NCBI GenBank assembly: GCA_963930655.1
Contig: OZ005610.1
Coordinates: forward strand, 7,135,001 to 7,199,000
From: Myrica gale
Taxonomy: Eukaryota; Streptophyta; Magnoliopsida; Fagales; Myricaceae
DNA: 64,000 nucleotides
Reading direction: 5' to 3'
Shown: piece by piece, positions 28,503-40,106 of the stretch
Layout of the letters: each line of letters opens with the position of its first letter
Position numbering within the stretch: position 1 is the stretch's first letter
Program-made: the position numbers and the translations under genes
The notes under the pieces: model-generated
Told to the model about the DNA's origin: nothing
Database searches by the model: none
Seen by the model: the letters and a program-made list of their open reading frames with translations, nothing else

Positions 28503-29866
28503 CTACGATCTTGGGGGTGGGAAGAATTGCGTACCAGCCATGAAAGCATTGAGTGGAGCTGGATATAGTGAAGGGTCAAGCAACGTGGCAGATGGGTTAC
28601 TAGTGGTAGATGTGGTGGTGGTGGTGGCTGCCGTAACGAGATTAAGTTGTGGCGCTCCGCATCCATCGCCACCAGTGGTGCTCTCGCCGCCTGTGGTGTG
28701 ACGACCTTCGGGGCCTTGATCATATAGAATTCCTTTGAAAACATGTCCTCCAATGTTTACAGCCGTTTGGTATGCGTACTGCTCGTCGGGATCTTCCATA
28801 GCGCTTACTCTTACACAGCGAAAGACTGCCGGGGAGCTCACTTCGGCTGGAAATTCTCCCAGTTCTAACCCTAATCAACTCCAACAAAGATCAGTAGAAT
28901 CCAAAGGAGAACAAAAAAAAAGTTTTGTTGGTTTGAGATAAAGTATGGAAGAACAGAAAGTAGTCTAACTAATCTCATGGAACTTTTCGTCAGTTTTACT
29001 AAGAAACAGTGCTAATCAGAACCGAAAGAAGAAAAGAGAAAGGAAAAAAGAAAGGCCGGTGAGTGGGTGAAAGTGACTATGGAGGTAGACTTTCTCACAC
29101 GCAAACGATATTCATTTGTTGCGCTCGATCGGGTTACTAATTTGGCCAGAAATTCCTCAAGATCTCAGAACTATTTCTGAAGTATACGCAGTTTCCTGAA
29201 AATTCTTCAGAACCTTCTCCCAAGATCTTAGCTTAAAATTCCTATCTCGTTTTGTTTTTTGTACTTCGTACTGAAAACTTCAACTTTACCTGCCGAGGTG
29301 TTGGGTATACGAGTGCAAGCAAGAGAGGCCGCTCCTAATCGATTCTCTCTCTGCCTTTTGGGTTTCTCTCCTCTGAACTGTTGCTGTTGTTCTTGTTGCT
29401 GATCTTCCTGTTGTTGCTGATGTAGTTGTTGTAAAGCTGTAAGCTGCTGTTGCCGCTCGCGCCTTTTAGCTGCAGGAACCCAAGTGCTCTTGACGTGGGT
29501 TTGGCAGTGAAACCCTCGGCTCTTGCAACAAGTCCTGCATCTAAGATGGGAACAGTCCTTCTTGGCTTGGTTTCCACAGTCTTGGCAATTCATTCCTCCT
29601 CCCAGTCCCCCTTGCCCCATCAACGTGAATCCGGATCTCGACGACTCATCAGAGACTCTGTTCAGGTTTCTTCGACTAGGACCCACTCCAAACGAGTAGT
29701 AGTTGCTCAAGTTTTGCTGCTGCTGATAGAACTGCGGCCATAGCTCAAACCCTTTGTTGTAGATCTCCTCGTTCCTGTACAAAAACAGGCTATTCTCTTG
29801 TTTCTCTTCTTCCTCCTGTTTGTTCTGTGGACCTTCTCGTCCACCTAGATAGAACAGCCCAGCCAT
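28503..29866 (-). CDS. SRS: SHI/STY/LRP1-type (SRS family) transcription factor
   Basis: Plant-specific nuclear transcription factor of the SHORT INTERNODES-related family; relatives activate auxin-biosynthesis genes and shape gynoecium, stamen and lateral root development. Two exons, 29290-29866 and 28503-28846, separated by a 443-bp GT-AG intron, give 306 residues. Residues 94-124 form the RING-like zinc finger, beginning [20 protein letters not shown] and ending in GFHCQTH, followed by the basic stretch KRRER. A glutamine-rich run (about 139-163) precedes basic EKPKRQRE. Exon 2 carries the family-defining IGGH domain (residues 218-239: [20 protein letters not shown]). The start at 29864-29866 (MAGLFYLGG) was chosen because SRS proteins begin this way; an in-frame ATG 29 codons upstream is probably leader. 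I cannot tell which SRS paralogue it is. Confidence 0.93.
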
Positions 29867-31343
29867 TTCTTGCACCCAACACTTGAGACGAATGAGCTCA
29901 ATTTTGGCCAAAAATCCATAGCAGAACGTTGGAATCAAGAGGTAATAACTCAATTCTGGTAGACCAGGGTTTGTGATTTTTGGGTATTTGAGGGTGCGAA
30001 TTGTAAAGGCCTTTGCTGTGGGTTTTTAAGAGACAAGAAGTCTGCGAGTGCTGGTTTTGACCTGATTTTGGCTTCTGACTCTGACTCTGAGAGCGTGTGA
30101 TCTCTGCTGTTGGAGTTTTGCAGCTTTTTCGGGCAGAATTCTGGAATTTCTTTAGGGTAAAAGACATAGGAAGAACCGAAGAAGAGGTGTTTTTGCTTCA
30201 CTCGAGCTTCAATTCTCTTCCGTCGTTCGAAAGCAATAATGCACGGAATTAAAGCTCTGCAACGCCGCCATGGTAACTGCACCCACTATGCTACTACTTA
30301 CACAACTAATTTAATTTATGACAACTAACTCAACACTCTCTCACTCCTCTATCTCACAGACAACTGGGTTTAAGATTTTTGGCTGTAACTTTCTGTTTGT
30401 GTGTGTGAGACAGAGAGAGACGCGAAAAAGAAAATACTCTTATCATTATCACTGGACATTTCTCTACAGTTCTCTTCCAGTTTCGATGACTCATCAGGAA
30501 TGGTTGAATCCCAGTCGTTGCATGATAATCTAACGGCCATCATTAATCCGCGTGTCAGAGAATCAGCTTTTGCTTATTCGCCCTTGTACCGGAAAACCCG
30601 CTACTACTTTTTCTGACCCTCGCCCTATTGCCCATTTTTAATGCACAAAAGCAATCTACAACAAGAAAAAGGACTGATAACATCACGGCACATATCCAGC
30701 AATATCCGTTACAGTAGCCTAGTGCTCTGACACATGCCAACTGTTTCAATCCAGGGGGAGGTGGGGGGACGGCAGTGACCGAGATTGCGAGCATCACAGT
30801 ACTCGTGCCACTTCGATTGCGAGTTTCCAGAAAAAAAAAAAAAAAAAAAAAAAAGGTTTCGACGAAAATCGTGTTCTAACGAATTTCTCGGAGTGGATTT
30901 AAAGAGTTGTCTCTTAACTCGTATGTTTTTTTTCCTCGTCAATGCCTCGTAATTCCACTCCAAATTCTTTCCGCTATCATTTCCTCATTGACTAATTGCT
31001 GCAAAAAAAATAGTTTCTTAAAGAATTGATTACATATTGACGTGGAAAAAGAAATGTGCGATTCACTATGAGGTCAACAACGTGGGATGTTTTATGTCCG
31101 TCCAACCAAAGTCGAGGTAATGCCAGCCATTCCCCACCCCCACGCATTTTTTACTGCTTTTTTTTTCTTGTTACTATGCCAGATAATTGAGAACATTCAA
31201 TTTAGGACAATGTAAAAAACAAGACCAGGAACATTATTATAAACATTTCTCTAGTGAATTTCGAGTCACATATATTTCAAAAATTGCATTTTGGATCAAA
31301 TTGATGGAACCAAGAAACTAATGTTCGAGTGGATCAAAGTTAG
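29867..31343. other. SRS 5' leader and upstream intergenic DNA
   Basis: Immediately upstream of the SRS gene the minus strand has an open frame of 110 codons (29950-30282) that could be a leader frame or chance. A 24-base poly-A tract is at 30831-30854. No other gene recognised. Confidence 0.5.
30831..30854. repeat. 24-base poly-A tract
   Basis: Uninterrupted run of A on the plus strand. The sequence on its 5' side is not a recognisable retroelement, so its origin is unclear. Confidence 0.9.
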
Positions 31344-32040
31344 TGTTAGAAATAAATAAAAAATTTAAATTTTGATAAGTGATACATTAAATGATGAGAA
31401 TATCCATATTGGATTTATTATCTTTATCACTTATGATTTAAAATGTTTACATTGGAGTTATTTTTAAGCCACTAATTACAAATGCCCACGTTTCTTTAGC
31501 AATGTGGGACTACATATTTTAAATACTCTCCCGCAAACTCAAGGTGGACAAACATTGAGTTTAGAGTTACAAAAAAAATAATTACAGGAAAAAATAATAA
31601 TAACAAAGGTTGCCGGTACTGATGCCCGGAGGTCGCCGGTACTGAGTCGAGAAGTTGTCGGTGCTAAGCCGGATGGTTGCTGGTACTGATACCGGGAGGT
31701 TGTCGGTACTAATGTCGGGAGGTCGCCAGAAGGTAACTGAACTAAAGCCGAAAACCTTGCTTTGATATCATGTTAGAAATATAAAAATTTAAACTTTGAT
31801 AAGTAAAACATTCAATTATGGTAATATCCATATTAGATTTATTATCTCTCTTATGATTTAAAATGTTTTACATAAGGGTTATTTATAAGCCACTAATTGT
31901 AAATGTCCATATTAATTTAGCAATGCATGACTATATATTTTTAACAATATCATGTAAAAAATAAAAATTTAATTAAAAAAAATATTTACACTGATAAGTG
32001 AAATGCCACGTTACTTTATCAACGCGTGATTAAATATTTT
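31344..32040 (-). mobile_element. TRIM with three LTR copies and a 23-bp minisatellite interior
   Basis: Read on the minus strand. The 5' LTR is at 31771-31946 and the 3' LTR at about 31344-31525; both end (on plus) with TGTTAGAAAT at the left and share GATTTAAAATGTTT and AAGCCACTAATT. Next to the 5' LTR, minus-strand TGATATCAAAGCAAGG resembles the initiator-Met primer site with two changes. A purine tract (GCGGGAGAG on minus) abuts the other LTR. The interior at 31610-31724 is about five tandem units of 23 bp around GCCGGTACTGATG. After the second LTR, ATATCATG is followed by a third, partial LTR-like copy (about 31955-32040), so the locus is a tandem or rearranged TRIM. I found no matching 5-bp target duplication. 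Confidence 0.75.
31610..31724. repeat. 23-bp minisatellite inside a TRIM
   Basis: About five imperfect tandem copies of a unit like GTCGCCGGTACTGATGCCGG. It is GC-rich against a strongly AT-rich background. Confidence 0.85.
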
Positions 32041-32635
32041 CAATAGTCAGTACCAACGTGCAATTTCAACCTTTTGGAAAGGAAACGTTCTGGAAATCAA
32101 ATTTTTCCTTTCAGCAATTTGGAATTCAAAGCTTCGATCTACGCGTTATCAGCGGACCCAGAATCATACGGGTAGTAGGCTCGTGGTGATTGGCCTTCGA
32201 ATTAAGGGTACGCAGGTTCCTATTGTGGACCGAACCCCATAAAATAGTAACCCCCACCCCACAGAGCGAGAGGGACACGGAAAGGCATTAGAGTAGGGCA
32301 GGCCTCACTCCTCAGGGAGGGGAGCACCCGCTTTTTTTAATCGAACAATCACGTGAACTGCCCAAATTAGTGGCCACTAATAATTGGATTCCTATAATGT
32401 AAGCGGGTACGGTCTTCGGGCCGCCTTAGCCCCGCCGTACATAAATCTTGAAAAATTTTGTTCGGCGTGCCAGGACAAAAGCTTATTGCTTAAATAATAA
32501 TGCTGCTAATTATTTCACACACTAGAATATACACAGTGTTAGGGGCCCGAGGCCAGGAGTCTTTTCCTTTTTTCTTTTCTTTTTTTTCCTTTTATTTAAT
32601 TTCTGAAAAGAAGCAGATCCTATGGAGCAAATTAT
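32041..32635. other. intergenic DNA, nothing recognised
   Basis: No gene or clear repeat structure seen between the TRIM and the next MITE. Confidence 0.5.
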
Positions 32636-32834
32636 GGCTGCGTTTGCGTCCTAAAATTTTACACACTCTAAAATTTTAACACAATAAAAAATTACAATAT
32701 AATTTCTTCCTCCCCCATCAAATCACTACTATTCACTACAAAAAATATAAAAAATTACCTCTCTCTTCACTTTTTCACTAAACCTAATACCTAAAATTTT
32801 AACAACACTAAAATTTTACAACACAAACATACCC
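32636..32834. mobile_element. Tourist-like MITE, family 1
   Basis: 199 bp with left end GGCTGCGTTTGCG and right end ACACAAACATACCC, flanked on both sides by TAT (32633-32635 and 32835-32837). The body is nearly the same as the element at 11.34 kb (AAAATTTTAACACAATA, ACTTTTTCACTAAACCTAAT). Confidence 0.78.
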
Positions 32835-32837
32835 TAT

Positions 32838-35669
32838 ATAATCAGAACATGCAGGAGATGACGTGGACCATAAGAAAAAATAAATACAAATAAAAATATT
32901 TCATTATTGTAATACTATTTGGGATAAAAGTCCAAAATACCAATCGAGTTTGCAGCTCAGAAGTTAACAACTATGTCTCTTTCAACGTGTCTCAATTCTT
33001 ATCCTGTCTTGTTTTGGGTGTTCTGGTTTTGGTTTTGCTATCCCACTCCGTATCACTCATGGAGATAAAAAAAAATGTATATATAATCTTTTGTGGGTCA
33101 AAAATCTTCAATATCCTTAGTTAGATGCACGAATACTGGTCTAGTTATCTTTCAACTTTGTTAGGCGAAAAGCATGTGGTCCAGATTTCAACTAGTTGCA
33201 ATGTTTGTGGAAATTAGACATGTCAAAAGGAATAGAGAGAGCAACAAGGGGTATAAGGTTTGGTAGTGGCTGACAGGACCCCAATTTGATGAATTGGGGT
33301 ATCACTAAATTTGGTGGTAGAAGCCAAACTCAGTACCTTCGGGGGGGACGACAAAAAAATACTCTGCCCCCTTCTTTGGGATGCTGGACAATGAGCTTCC
33401 ACATATCAAAGTTGGCATATGTCTCCTAAAGTTATGCAGATTCTGGGGACAAATAGCATCCTTAAAATCCCCATTCTGTCTAGGGAAAGTTTAAAGAGCT
33501 ACAGATTGGAACGTATACCGCTTTCCGGATCCGGCATCGGGAAATAGAAGGAAAAGGTATCTATGAACCCGATAACCGAACAATATGAAATAGAAAACAC
33601 CATAATGTTTTTCCGGCTCAAAATCGAGAAATTTGGTTTTAGTCCTAACTCGACTTGGCTAGCTACGGCGTCCATAATGGGCCTAATTAGATCCGTCTGA
33701 CTTGGTCATGTCATTGTGTACTTTGGTGCCTGGGTCCGAAGACTGCACTTTTGGTCCAGGCCTCAGTGTTGGAGATCAGCTGGAACCGCATTCACTTTGG
33801 GTTTTACCTAATACAGAAACCTTTTGAGTTGGGCTTACGTTGTGCGACCTTGCACAAAAGTTACAAAAGGGATCTGCCCAATTTTCTAAATCCAGTCGTG
33901 CGTGTTTTGCTAAAAATAGTCAAAACTGATACTGATTAGAAGTATATAGCAAATCCTGGGTGATGTTCATTTTGAAGTTTTTTTTTTTTGGTAGGATTTG
34001 AAGAATTTTGTGAATTTTTAAGTGATATTAGATTTGTGTAGAAATTGTTGAGGTGTAAAAAAATTAATGATGATGTTTAAAGTTTTTTTTTTTTCGAATT
34101 TATTAATTTTTTATTAAATTTTGATTATTATATATATATAAATTAAAAAACAAACAAAAAAACAAAAGCACAAATTTACAAAATTTTGCAACTCAGCTGA
34201 ATGGCTTCATCCACCGAAAGAACGAAAAGTTGAATTCAAAGTCAGCAAGTGTGGCCTCGCAGGGGAGAGCTTCAGAGACATTGCAGCTTTGGCTGCAGAC
34301 GGCATGCAGATTTTACGGAGAAGTACTAACGTGCCCTTTAATTTTTTTCACTATTCTTGAGTTGAGGGTAATTTAGTAATTCTTTTTAAATATTTCGAGG
34401 GTAAATTCGGAAACAAACACACAACATCCTCAATTTTTTGTACACTCGCCGAACATGAATTATCTGAGGCTTCGAATCGGCGTTTTCTCACAAAACGAAC
34501 ATGCTCGATTTTGAGAAAAAAAAAATATATAGCAAATCCTGATGGGATCATTCTTCCTTTGTTGCATTAATTGCATCCGCTTGCCGAGTATATGTGTCTG
34601 GGTGGGTGGCACTGATGTCTTCGTTTAATTATATTGACAATTATATGCTAATAAGTACTTAACGTCGCTGACAACAGGGATCACGATACTCTCTACTTTA
34701 CTGTACGGATTAGATTGTTCAACTTAGAGAGAATAAGACACACATGTAATATGTAATGACTATTCGGAAGAAAAAACTAAGTAGAAAAAACTTTGAGCAA
34801 ACAAATTGATGATATGTTGGATGATATAGTTATAGTTTAGATTTTACGTCGGCCCAACACATGATAATGCCTTCTTGCTTCAACACAAGCCCAAAGCAGT
34901 TTTCAAGGTGGCTTGTGGTTAGAGTTTGAATGTGTTAGTGAATATAATTTAAATAAAAAATTAATATTTTCTTAACAACTTTAATTTTATGATTCACATA
35001 GTATTAGAGTCAATGTATTGATTTCACACTTGACTCTAAATATTATATTTGTTGAATCTACCATTTAAAGAAGTCTGATCCATACGGGAGAAGAAGTGTT
35101 AAAGAATATAACGATAAAAGTAGTCGTATAACGAGAAAGTAGTATGTTTTTTTCACTTGTGTTCTCTAAACTTTTATTCAAAAAGCCCAGTTATTATTAC
35201 ATCATTCGAACAATTCTTCAGCGTTGCACCACAGAAGAATTAATTATTAAAAAAAAGATCGAACGAAACAACCATGGGTACGTATTAGGAAGCTGATAAC
35301 AATCAAGGAGAAGGCAAATGTCATTCTTAGTACTCCATTTATTTTTGTTATGAGCATAATGCATGCATCCACCACAATTTATACAAAAACAATGGCTACG
35401 GGCCTTGCTACGGAGTTTCGCGGAAATTTCTTAAGAGTCAAACCCTACGTCCTCACATGCCATTATAAAGAGCAAGTGTAATAATACCGACCAAATATAG
35501 AGAGATTTTTTTATATATATAATATGCTTCCTCTGTGCACTTCCTCTTGTTTTTCCCTTATTAGTTAATTCTCGGATGATCACGATTCACATTATATATA
35601 TATGGTAGTCTCAAATTGGGCACTCCGGTCCCCATTACGAAATTAAGGGCATTGGAACGAATTGAAAAG
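32838..35669. other. intergenic DNA with possible small TRIM trace
   Basis: No gene recognised. At 34933-34998 a short TGTTAG...TTCACA segment is followed by AGTATTAGAGTC, which resembles a tRNA-Met primer site. Near 35085-35096 a purine run (GGGAGAAGAAG) is followed by TGTTAAAGAATATAA. This may be a degraded TRIM, but the second LTR matches only over its first bases. A GC-richer stretch at about 34200-34330 within AT-rich DNA could be captured exon material but I cannot name it. Confidence 0.35.
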
Positions 35670-35990
35670 TAGGGCTGTCCAAGATCCGGTTCGGTCCAGT
35701 TTGGCTGGTCAAACCGAAAATTTTGTAGAGCATATAGACCGGACCGGTCCCCGGTTTAGCCAGTCCGGTCTGGGCCGGTTTAGGTCATGCTATTTTAGGC
35801 CGGTTTTGGGTTGGGTCATGCCATTTTGGGCCGATTTTGAGGTTGGGCCTTGCCATTTTGGGTTAATTTCCGGTTTGGGCCAGTTTGGAGAGGTATACTC
35901 CGGTCCGGTCCCGGGTTTTCATGAGGGTAACCCGGAACCGGACCGGAATACACCGGTTTACCGGTCCGGCCGATTTTTTGGAAATTTTTA
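35670..35990. mobile_element. hAT-like non-autonomous element, 3' end not resolved
   Basis: Begins TAGGGCTGTCCAAGATCCGG and is dense in CCGGTTCGGTCC-type motifs, like the other TAGGG...CCCTA elements at 38.2, 39.8 and 48.6 kb. I do not see the expected right end (CAGCCCTA) or a matching 8-bp duplication, so it is probably truncated or diverged. The 109-codon frame inside (35662-35991) is a by-product of the repeats. Confidence 0.5.
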
Positions 35991-36693
35991 GGTTGAAGTT
36001 ACATTTTCTCTCAAATATTCGACATATATTTAAAACTAAGGCATTGATCAGAGTAATTTTATCTTGTCACGTCCAAACGTTTTAAGCTGGATGTTTGCTC
36101 TGACTAAATGGGTTTAATAGACATCCAAGCTTCCAAATATTGATCATGGAGTAAAGGAGAGATAAAAGTTTCTCATTTTCAATGGAGGTTTTTAAAAAAT
36201 AACTGAGTAGCTATCTTATCTTAAGGCCGACTACATCAAGTAGCTAGCTAGACAACAACCCCTTACACCCACTCCCAACCAAAATACAATATTCAACTGC
36301 ATATTTAATTAAGTATAAATATTTTGTTATTATTATCATCAATCTAAATTGACCCGGATCCGGACCCGTCCATTATACATGTGTTTGGGTTCCACTCAAT
36401 TTAAGGAACTACACTTCATGGAAAAAGTATAGACATTAATAATTCCTTTCATATTTAACGACGGTGTTATATGATTGAACGGACGATGTTATATGATTCT
36501 TTGCTTTCTGCCTGCATGCCACGGAAGACCTCACTCTGTAATGTATTGTTTAGTTCTCTCAATGAACTCCCATTGGCCATGGCCTTGACGTCATATCCTC
36601 CAATAAATACGCCCGCTTGCCTGCATGCCGCAGGTCGCAACCGGACAAACCTAGCTCGCTCGTTGCTGATTCCACCTCTGATTCTCTGAAGAG
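35991..36693. other. intergenic / upstream of the 36.7-kb frame
   Basis: No gene seen. An AATAAATA run near 36601 lies about 90 bp before the next start codon and may act as its TATA element. Confidence 0.4.
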
Positions 36694-37203
36694 ATGAATT
36701 TTGGTAGTCGTGCGAAGGCGTTCTTCAATGCAATTGTCACCCTCTTGCTGCGAGCTTTCTGGAAATTAGGCCAGGAACCTGATCCACCATCAGCACCTTC
36801 TGATGGTACCGATCAGCGAGAAACGCCAGGATCTCAGCCGACTGGCTTAATAGTTAACGAGGAATGGGCGAGGATAGTGGTTGCTTTCTGCTTGGCGCTG
36901 GCCGTTAGTTTATCGCTCTCATCCATTCGATTCCATTCACGACTCTCCACGGCCTTCCAGGTCCATGTGCTGTGTCTAGCAATCCTACTAGCATTCACTT
37001 CCTTCTTTGTTGGTGAATCCATTCATTCCAAGCTCGTGGGGACAGCTCGAGTGCTCAAGGAATTTGGAGTATTTTTTACTGTCACAACGTTTTTCTTACC
37101 TCTTACCATTCCACTTCGTTTGGACCTGAAAATCGCTGCCTGGGCCGTTTATGCGCTTTGGTTCCTCGCCATTGCATTCTGCCGCTGTTTTTTGTATTTT
37201 TAA
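36694..37203 (+). CDS. uncharacterised small multi-pass membrane protein
   Basis: Intronless frame of 169 residues that I do not recognise. A polar, proline-rich stretch (about 28-50, QEPDPPSAPSDGTDQRETPG) separates an N-terminal amphipathic segment (10-24) from four likely membrane helices: about 61-79 (IVVAFCLALAVSLSLSS), 89-107 (VHVLCLAILLAFTSFFVG), 122-141 (FGVFFTVTTFFLPLTIP) and 146-168 (AAWAVYALWFLAIAFC). Its sustained open frame, orderly helix spacing and TATA-like sequence near 36601 suggest a real gene. There are no catalytic motifs. It could be a member of a plant-specific membrane-protein family or an expressed orphan. A chance frame is less likely, given four regularly spaced hydrophobic blocks. 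Confidence 0.6.
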   Translation: MNFGSRAKAFFNAIVTLLLRAFWKLGQEPDPPSAPSDGTDQRETPGSQPTGLIVNEEWARIVVAFCLALAVSLSLSSIRFHSRLSTAFQVHVLCLAILLAFTSFFVGESIHSKLVGTARVLKEFGVFFTVTTFFLPLTIPLRLDLKIAAWAVYALWFLAIAFCRCFLYF

Positions 37204-38184
37204 TTCTCCGAGCCCGCGCGTGCGAACCATGTCAGAAACTCGCATGCAGGCTGCAGCTATAAAGGCAGCAAATTGCTTTTGGATATATAAAATTAGTTTG
37301 GCTAATGATTTTACTTATGTCTTTGTGTTTGAATTACCATCGCAGCCATGCATGCCTTTTTTTTCAACTAAAAGAGACGTGAGCTTCTCTTCTTTCTCGC
37401 TATCTAGATCTGCATTTTGTGTATGGTTGGTCCATTTTTTATTATCTGAAACTCTTATTCTATGGGTTTTGCATCGAGTTTCCGGGTTTGATGACAACCA
37501 ACTGATGGTTCTTTAAGTGCTTTTGAAGAAGAATAAAAAGTGTCGTAATTGCTCTAGGCAGGATTTGAAGCCGATCAAGTACTCGACCATTTGAGAAATA
37601 ATATTTCCAACAATTAAAAGGGACTTTGATCCCATTTGGCTAACTCTTAGGTGTATTCAGAACTAATCAATCCCCTCAGGCTGGTGGATCATGTATGGTT
37701 AAACCACAAACTAATTAAGGTGTATTAAGAGAGCATGGGAATTTCGTGATTTAAATTGATTAACGTATAATTAATTACCTTTGGACAGACATTATCACAT
37801 TTTTACTAGAATAGTAGTAATTTTGAGGTCATTTTGGACATTTACCCTCGCTTGTGCCAAGATGTTATGGTTTTACCACTCCCAGCTCCCAAGCAATTGA
37901 ACCTCAACAGTGATAAATTAATCTCAAGGAAGCCACTGAATATGCCTCCATTAAACTCGTACACTAATTAATCCTCACCGGTTCAGAGTAACCTTAAAAT
38001 AACTCAAAATTTTATAGTCATCAGAATCAATTGTACGGGAAAGCAAGAGAGCCCAGTAATAGAAATCGGACCACTTGAATTATAATGGGAATATAATCTC
38101 ACACACCAACTAATTTTTTATTTTTTTATAATTGACACACCAACTAATTACTAATTAGTTTAGCTTACAAACCCTGCTGGTGAG
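37204..38184. other. intergenic DNA, nothing recognised
   Basis: No gene or repeat structure that I can support. A 121-codon frame at 37151-37516 overlaps the end of the membrane-protein gene and has no motif. Confidence 0.5.
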
Positions 38185-38857
38185 TAGGGGTGTTCATTTA
38201 AACCGGCGATTACCGTTTTAACCACTAAAACCGCTACCGCTACCGTTACCGTTACGGTAAGAGCGGTTATTGTGCTTTAGCGGTGCGGTGACGATGTCAA
38301 ATATGTGATTCCGTCAATTACGGTGACGGTTTTCGTCAAACCATCACCTACACTACTGTTAACCACTCATAGTTGAGACTTGAGATGATTATTGATTATG
38401 TGACATATTTTTGTTGGGCTTTTGTTGGAATATGTCAGTTGGTTTATGTCACATTGTTGGACGCTTTTATTAGACTTTAGTCTTTATGTTTGAATATGAT
38501 ATTATGTTATACTTTTTGACAACTTTATATTTGTTATGATTGTTAATGATTATGATATTATATTTGAATATGTTATGATATTTGTCCATTTGATATGATT
38601 ATTGATTATGATATTATGTTGAAAATTTAAAAAGCCTAAAACAGTGGAAAAAAATGAAAAAGTTCAAAGAAAAAGTTTTTTTTTGCACAGCGGTTATACG
38701 GTTTAAGCGGTTATCGTATAACCGTTACCGTTAATACCGTCACCGGTAATGATGGTTATTGTGCCTTAGCGGTCCGGTGACGGTGTCAATTATGTGATTC
38801 TGTCAATTGAGGTGGTTTTTGTCAAACCGTCACTTACACTACCATTAACCACCCCTA
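38185..38857. mobile_element. hAT-like non-autonomous element
   Basis: 673 bp with ends TAGGGGTG and CACCCCTA, rich in internal ACCGTTACCG / CGGTTA motifs in both orientations. The flanks CTGGTGAG (38177-38184) and CTGATGGG (38858-38865) match at six of eight positions, as expected for an aged 8-bp hAT duplication. It has no coding capacity. Confidence 0.7.
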
Positions 38858-38865
38858 CTGATGGG

Positions 38866-39768
38866 AATACCATAAAATTCACCGTAATTTGGATTTGGGC
38901 CGAACTTGCAAGACTGAGCGTGCTACTCTACGTTTATAATGGGCTATCTTAGATCTGATTAACATGGCTCTTTTCTGGCAATGTCGGAACCCACGGTCCG
39001 GCCTCCTCGAGCGTAAGACGTTGTCCAGCCATCAGTAAATTCGGACCTCATCAATTAGATCGAACCGCTCTTAGGTTTTACCCAAATATTTCTCTTGGGC
39101 TTTTGGTTCTGACTTTGCGCGAGTTAACCAGGGAATCCTGTTTTGTAAGTTCGATCCATTTACCAATATGTATAAATGGGCACATTTTAATTTAGACACG
39201 AGATATCATAATTTTCATTAGTCTATTTTTGTATTCAGATTAGGACATGTTTGTTTGCAAAAATATTTTAGAATATAATAGGATTCAACAAAATTTACGA
39301 AACGAACATCTAAAATCTCAAAAATTCATACACAAACACCAATACATTTTATTCAATCTATAATAACTTCACACAAACTCTAATACCTTTTTTCAAAAAA
39401 AAATTATAACAAATATTCTCTCTTCATATTTTTTCACATAATTTCAATATTTTTTATTAAACAATTACATCAAATCATCTCTCTATAACTTTTTACAAAC
39501 TCCAACAAAAATTAAATATCTTTAAAACTTTTTATCATCTTTTACACAAAAACCTATAAAATTCCAATATACATAAATATTCACAATTCTATTAAAATCT
39601 TACCATTTTTTACAAACCGAACATCCCCTTTTGAAATTACTCCCTCTCCGATTTTATAGCTTAATAATAGATGGCATAAAGGGTTTAAAAAAAGAGAGAG
39701 ACAGATTTGCCCATTTTATCTTATTCTCACACGGAACTTTCTTTCAGTATTCTTTATGTTTATGCATC
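38866..39768. mobile_element. intergenic DNA with candidate MITE at about 39242-39627
   Basis: Within this spacer a segment starting GGACATGTTTGTTTGC (about 39244) and ending ACAAACCGAACATCCCC (about 39627) has imperfect inverted ends and an AT-rich body, in the style of the Tourist-like elements. Target duplication is unclear. The rest shows no gene. Confidence 0.4.
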
Positions 39769-39776
39769 TCAAAAAG

Positions 39777-40098
39777 TAGGGATGCAAAAAATCAGACCGG
39801 ACCGCAAAATTGAACCGGATTTGCGGTCTGGTCCGGTTCTATCTTTTAAAATGCGATCCAGTTCAAACTGGACCGGACCGCATTTATTAATATAAATAAA
39901 AAAATATTTTTTATATTTTTAATACAAATTACAAACTTAAAAAATTTAGTTTTAACCTAAACTAAAACTCTACATTTTTATGACATTCCCCCTTCGAAAT
40001 TAACCTAAAAAAATTAAAAAGTTTTTTTTAAAAAAATGAAACCGGTCCGGTCCTTTAATTCAGGAGGACCCAGACCGAATTTCCGGTTTGCAGCCCTA
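39777..40098. mobile_element. hAT-like non-autonomous element with exact 8-bp TSD
   Basis: 322 bp bounded by TAGGGATGCAAA and TTTGCAGCCCTA (imperfect 12-bp inverted repeats) and flanked by the identical 8-mer TCAAAAAG at 39769-39776 and 40099-40106. Subterminal GGACCGCA, CCGGTCCGG and GGTCCGG motifs; AT-rich centre; no coding capacity. Confidence 0.88.
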
Positions 40099-40106
40099 TC
40101 AAAAAG

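Noticed and set aside
28495..28701. Plus-strand frame overlapping SRS exon 2
   Set aside because: Antisense shadow of the valine/threonine-rich part of the real minus-strand exon.
35662..35991. 109-codon frame rich in GRF and GPV words
   Set aside because: Produced by the CCGG/GGTCC repeats of a hAT-like element; not protein-like.
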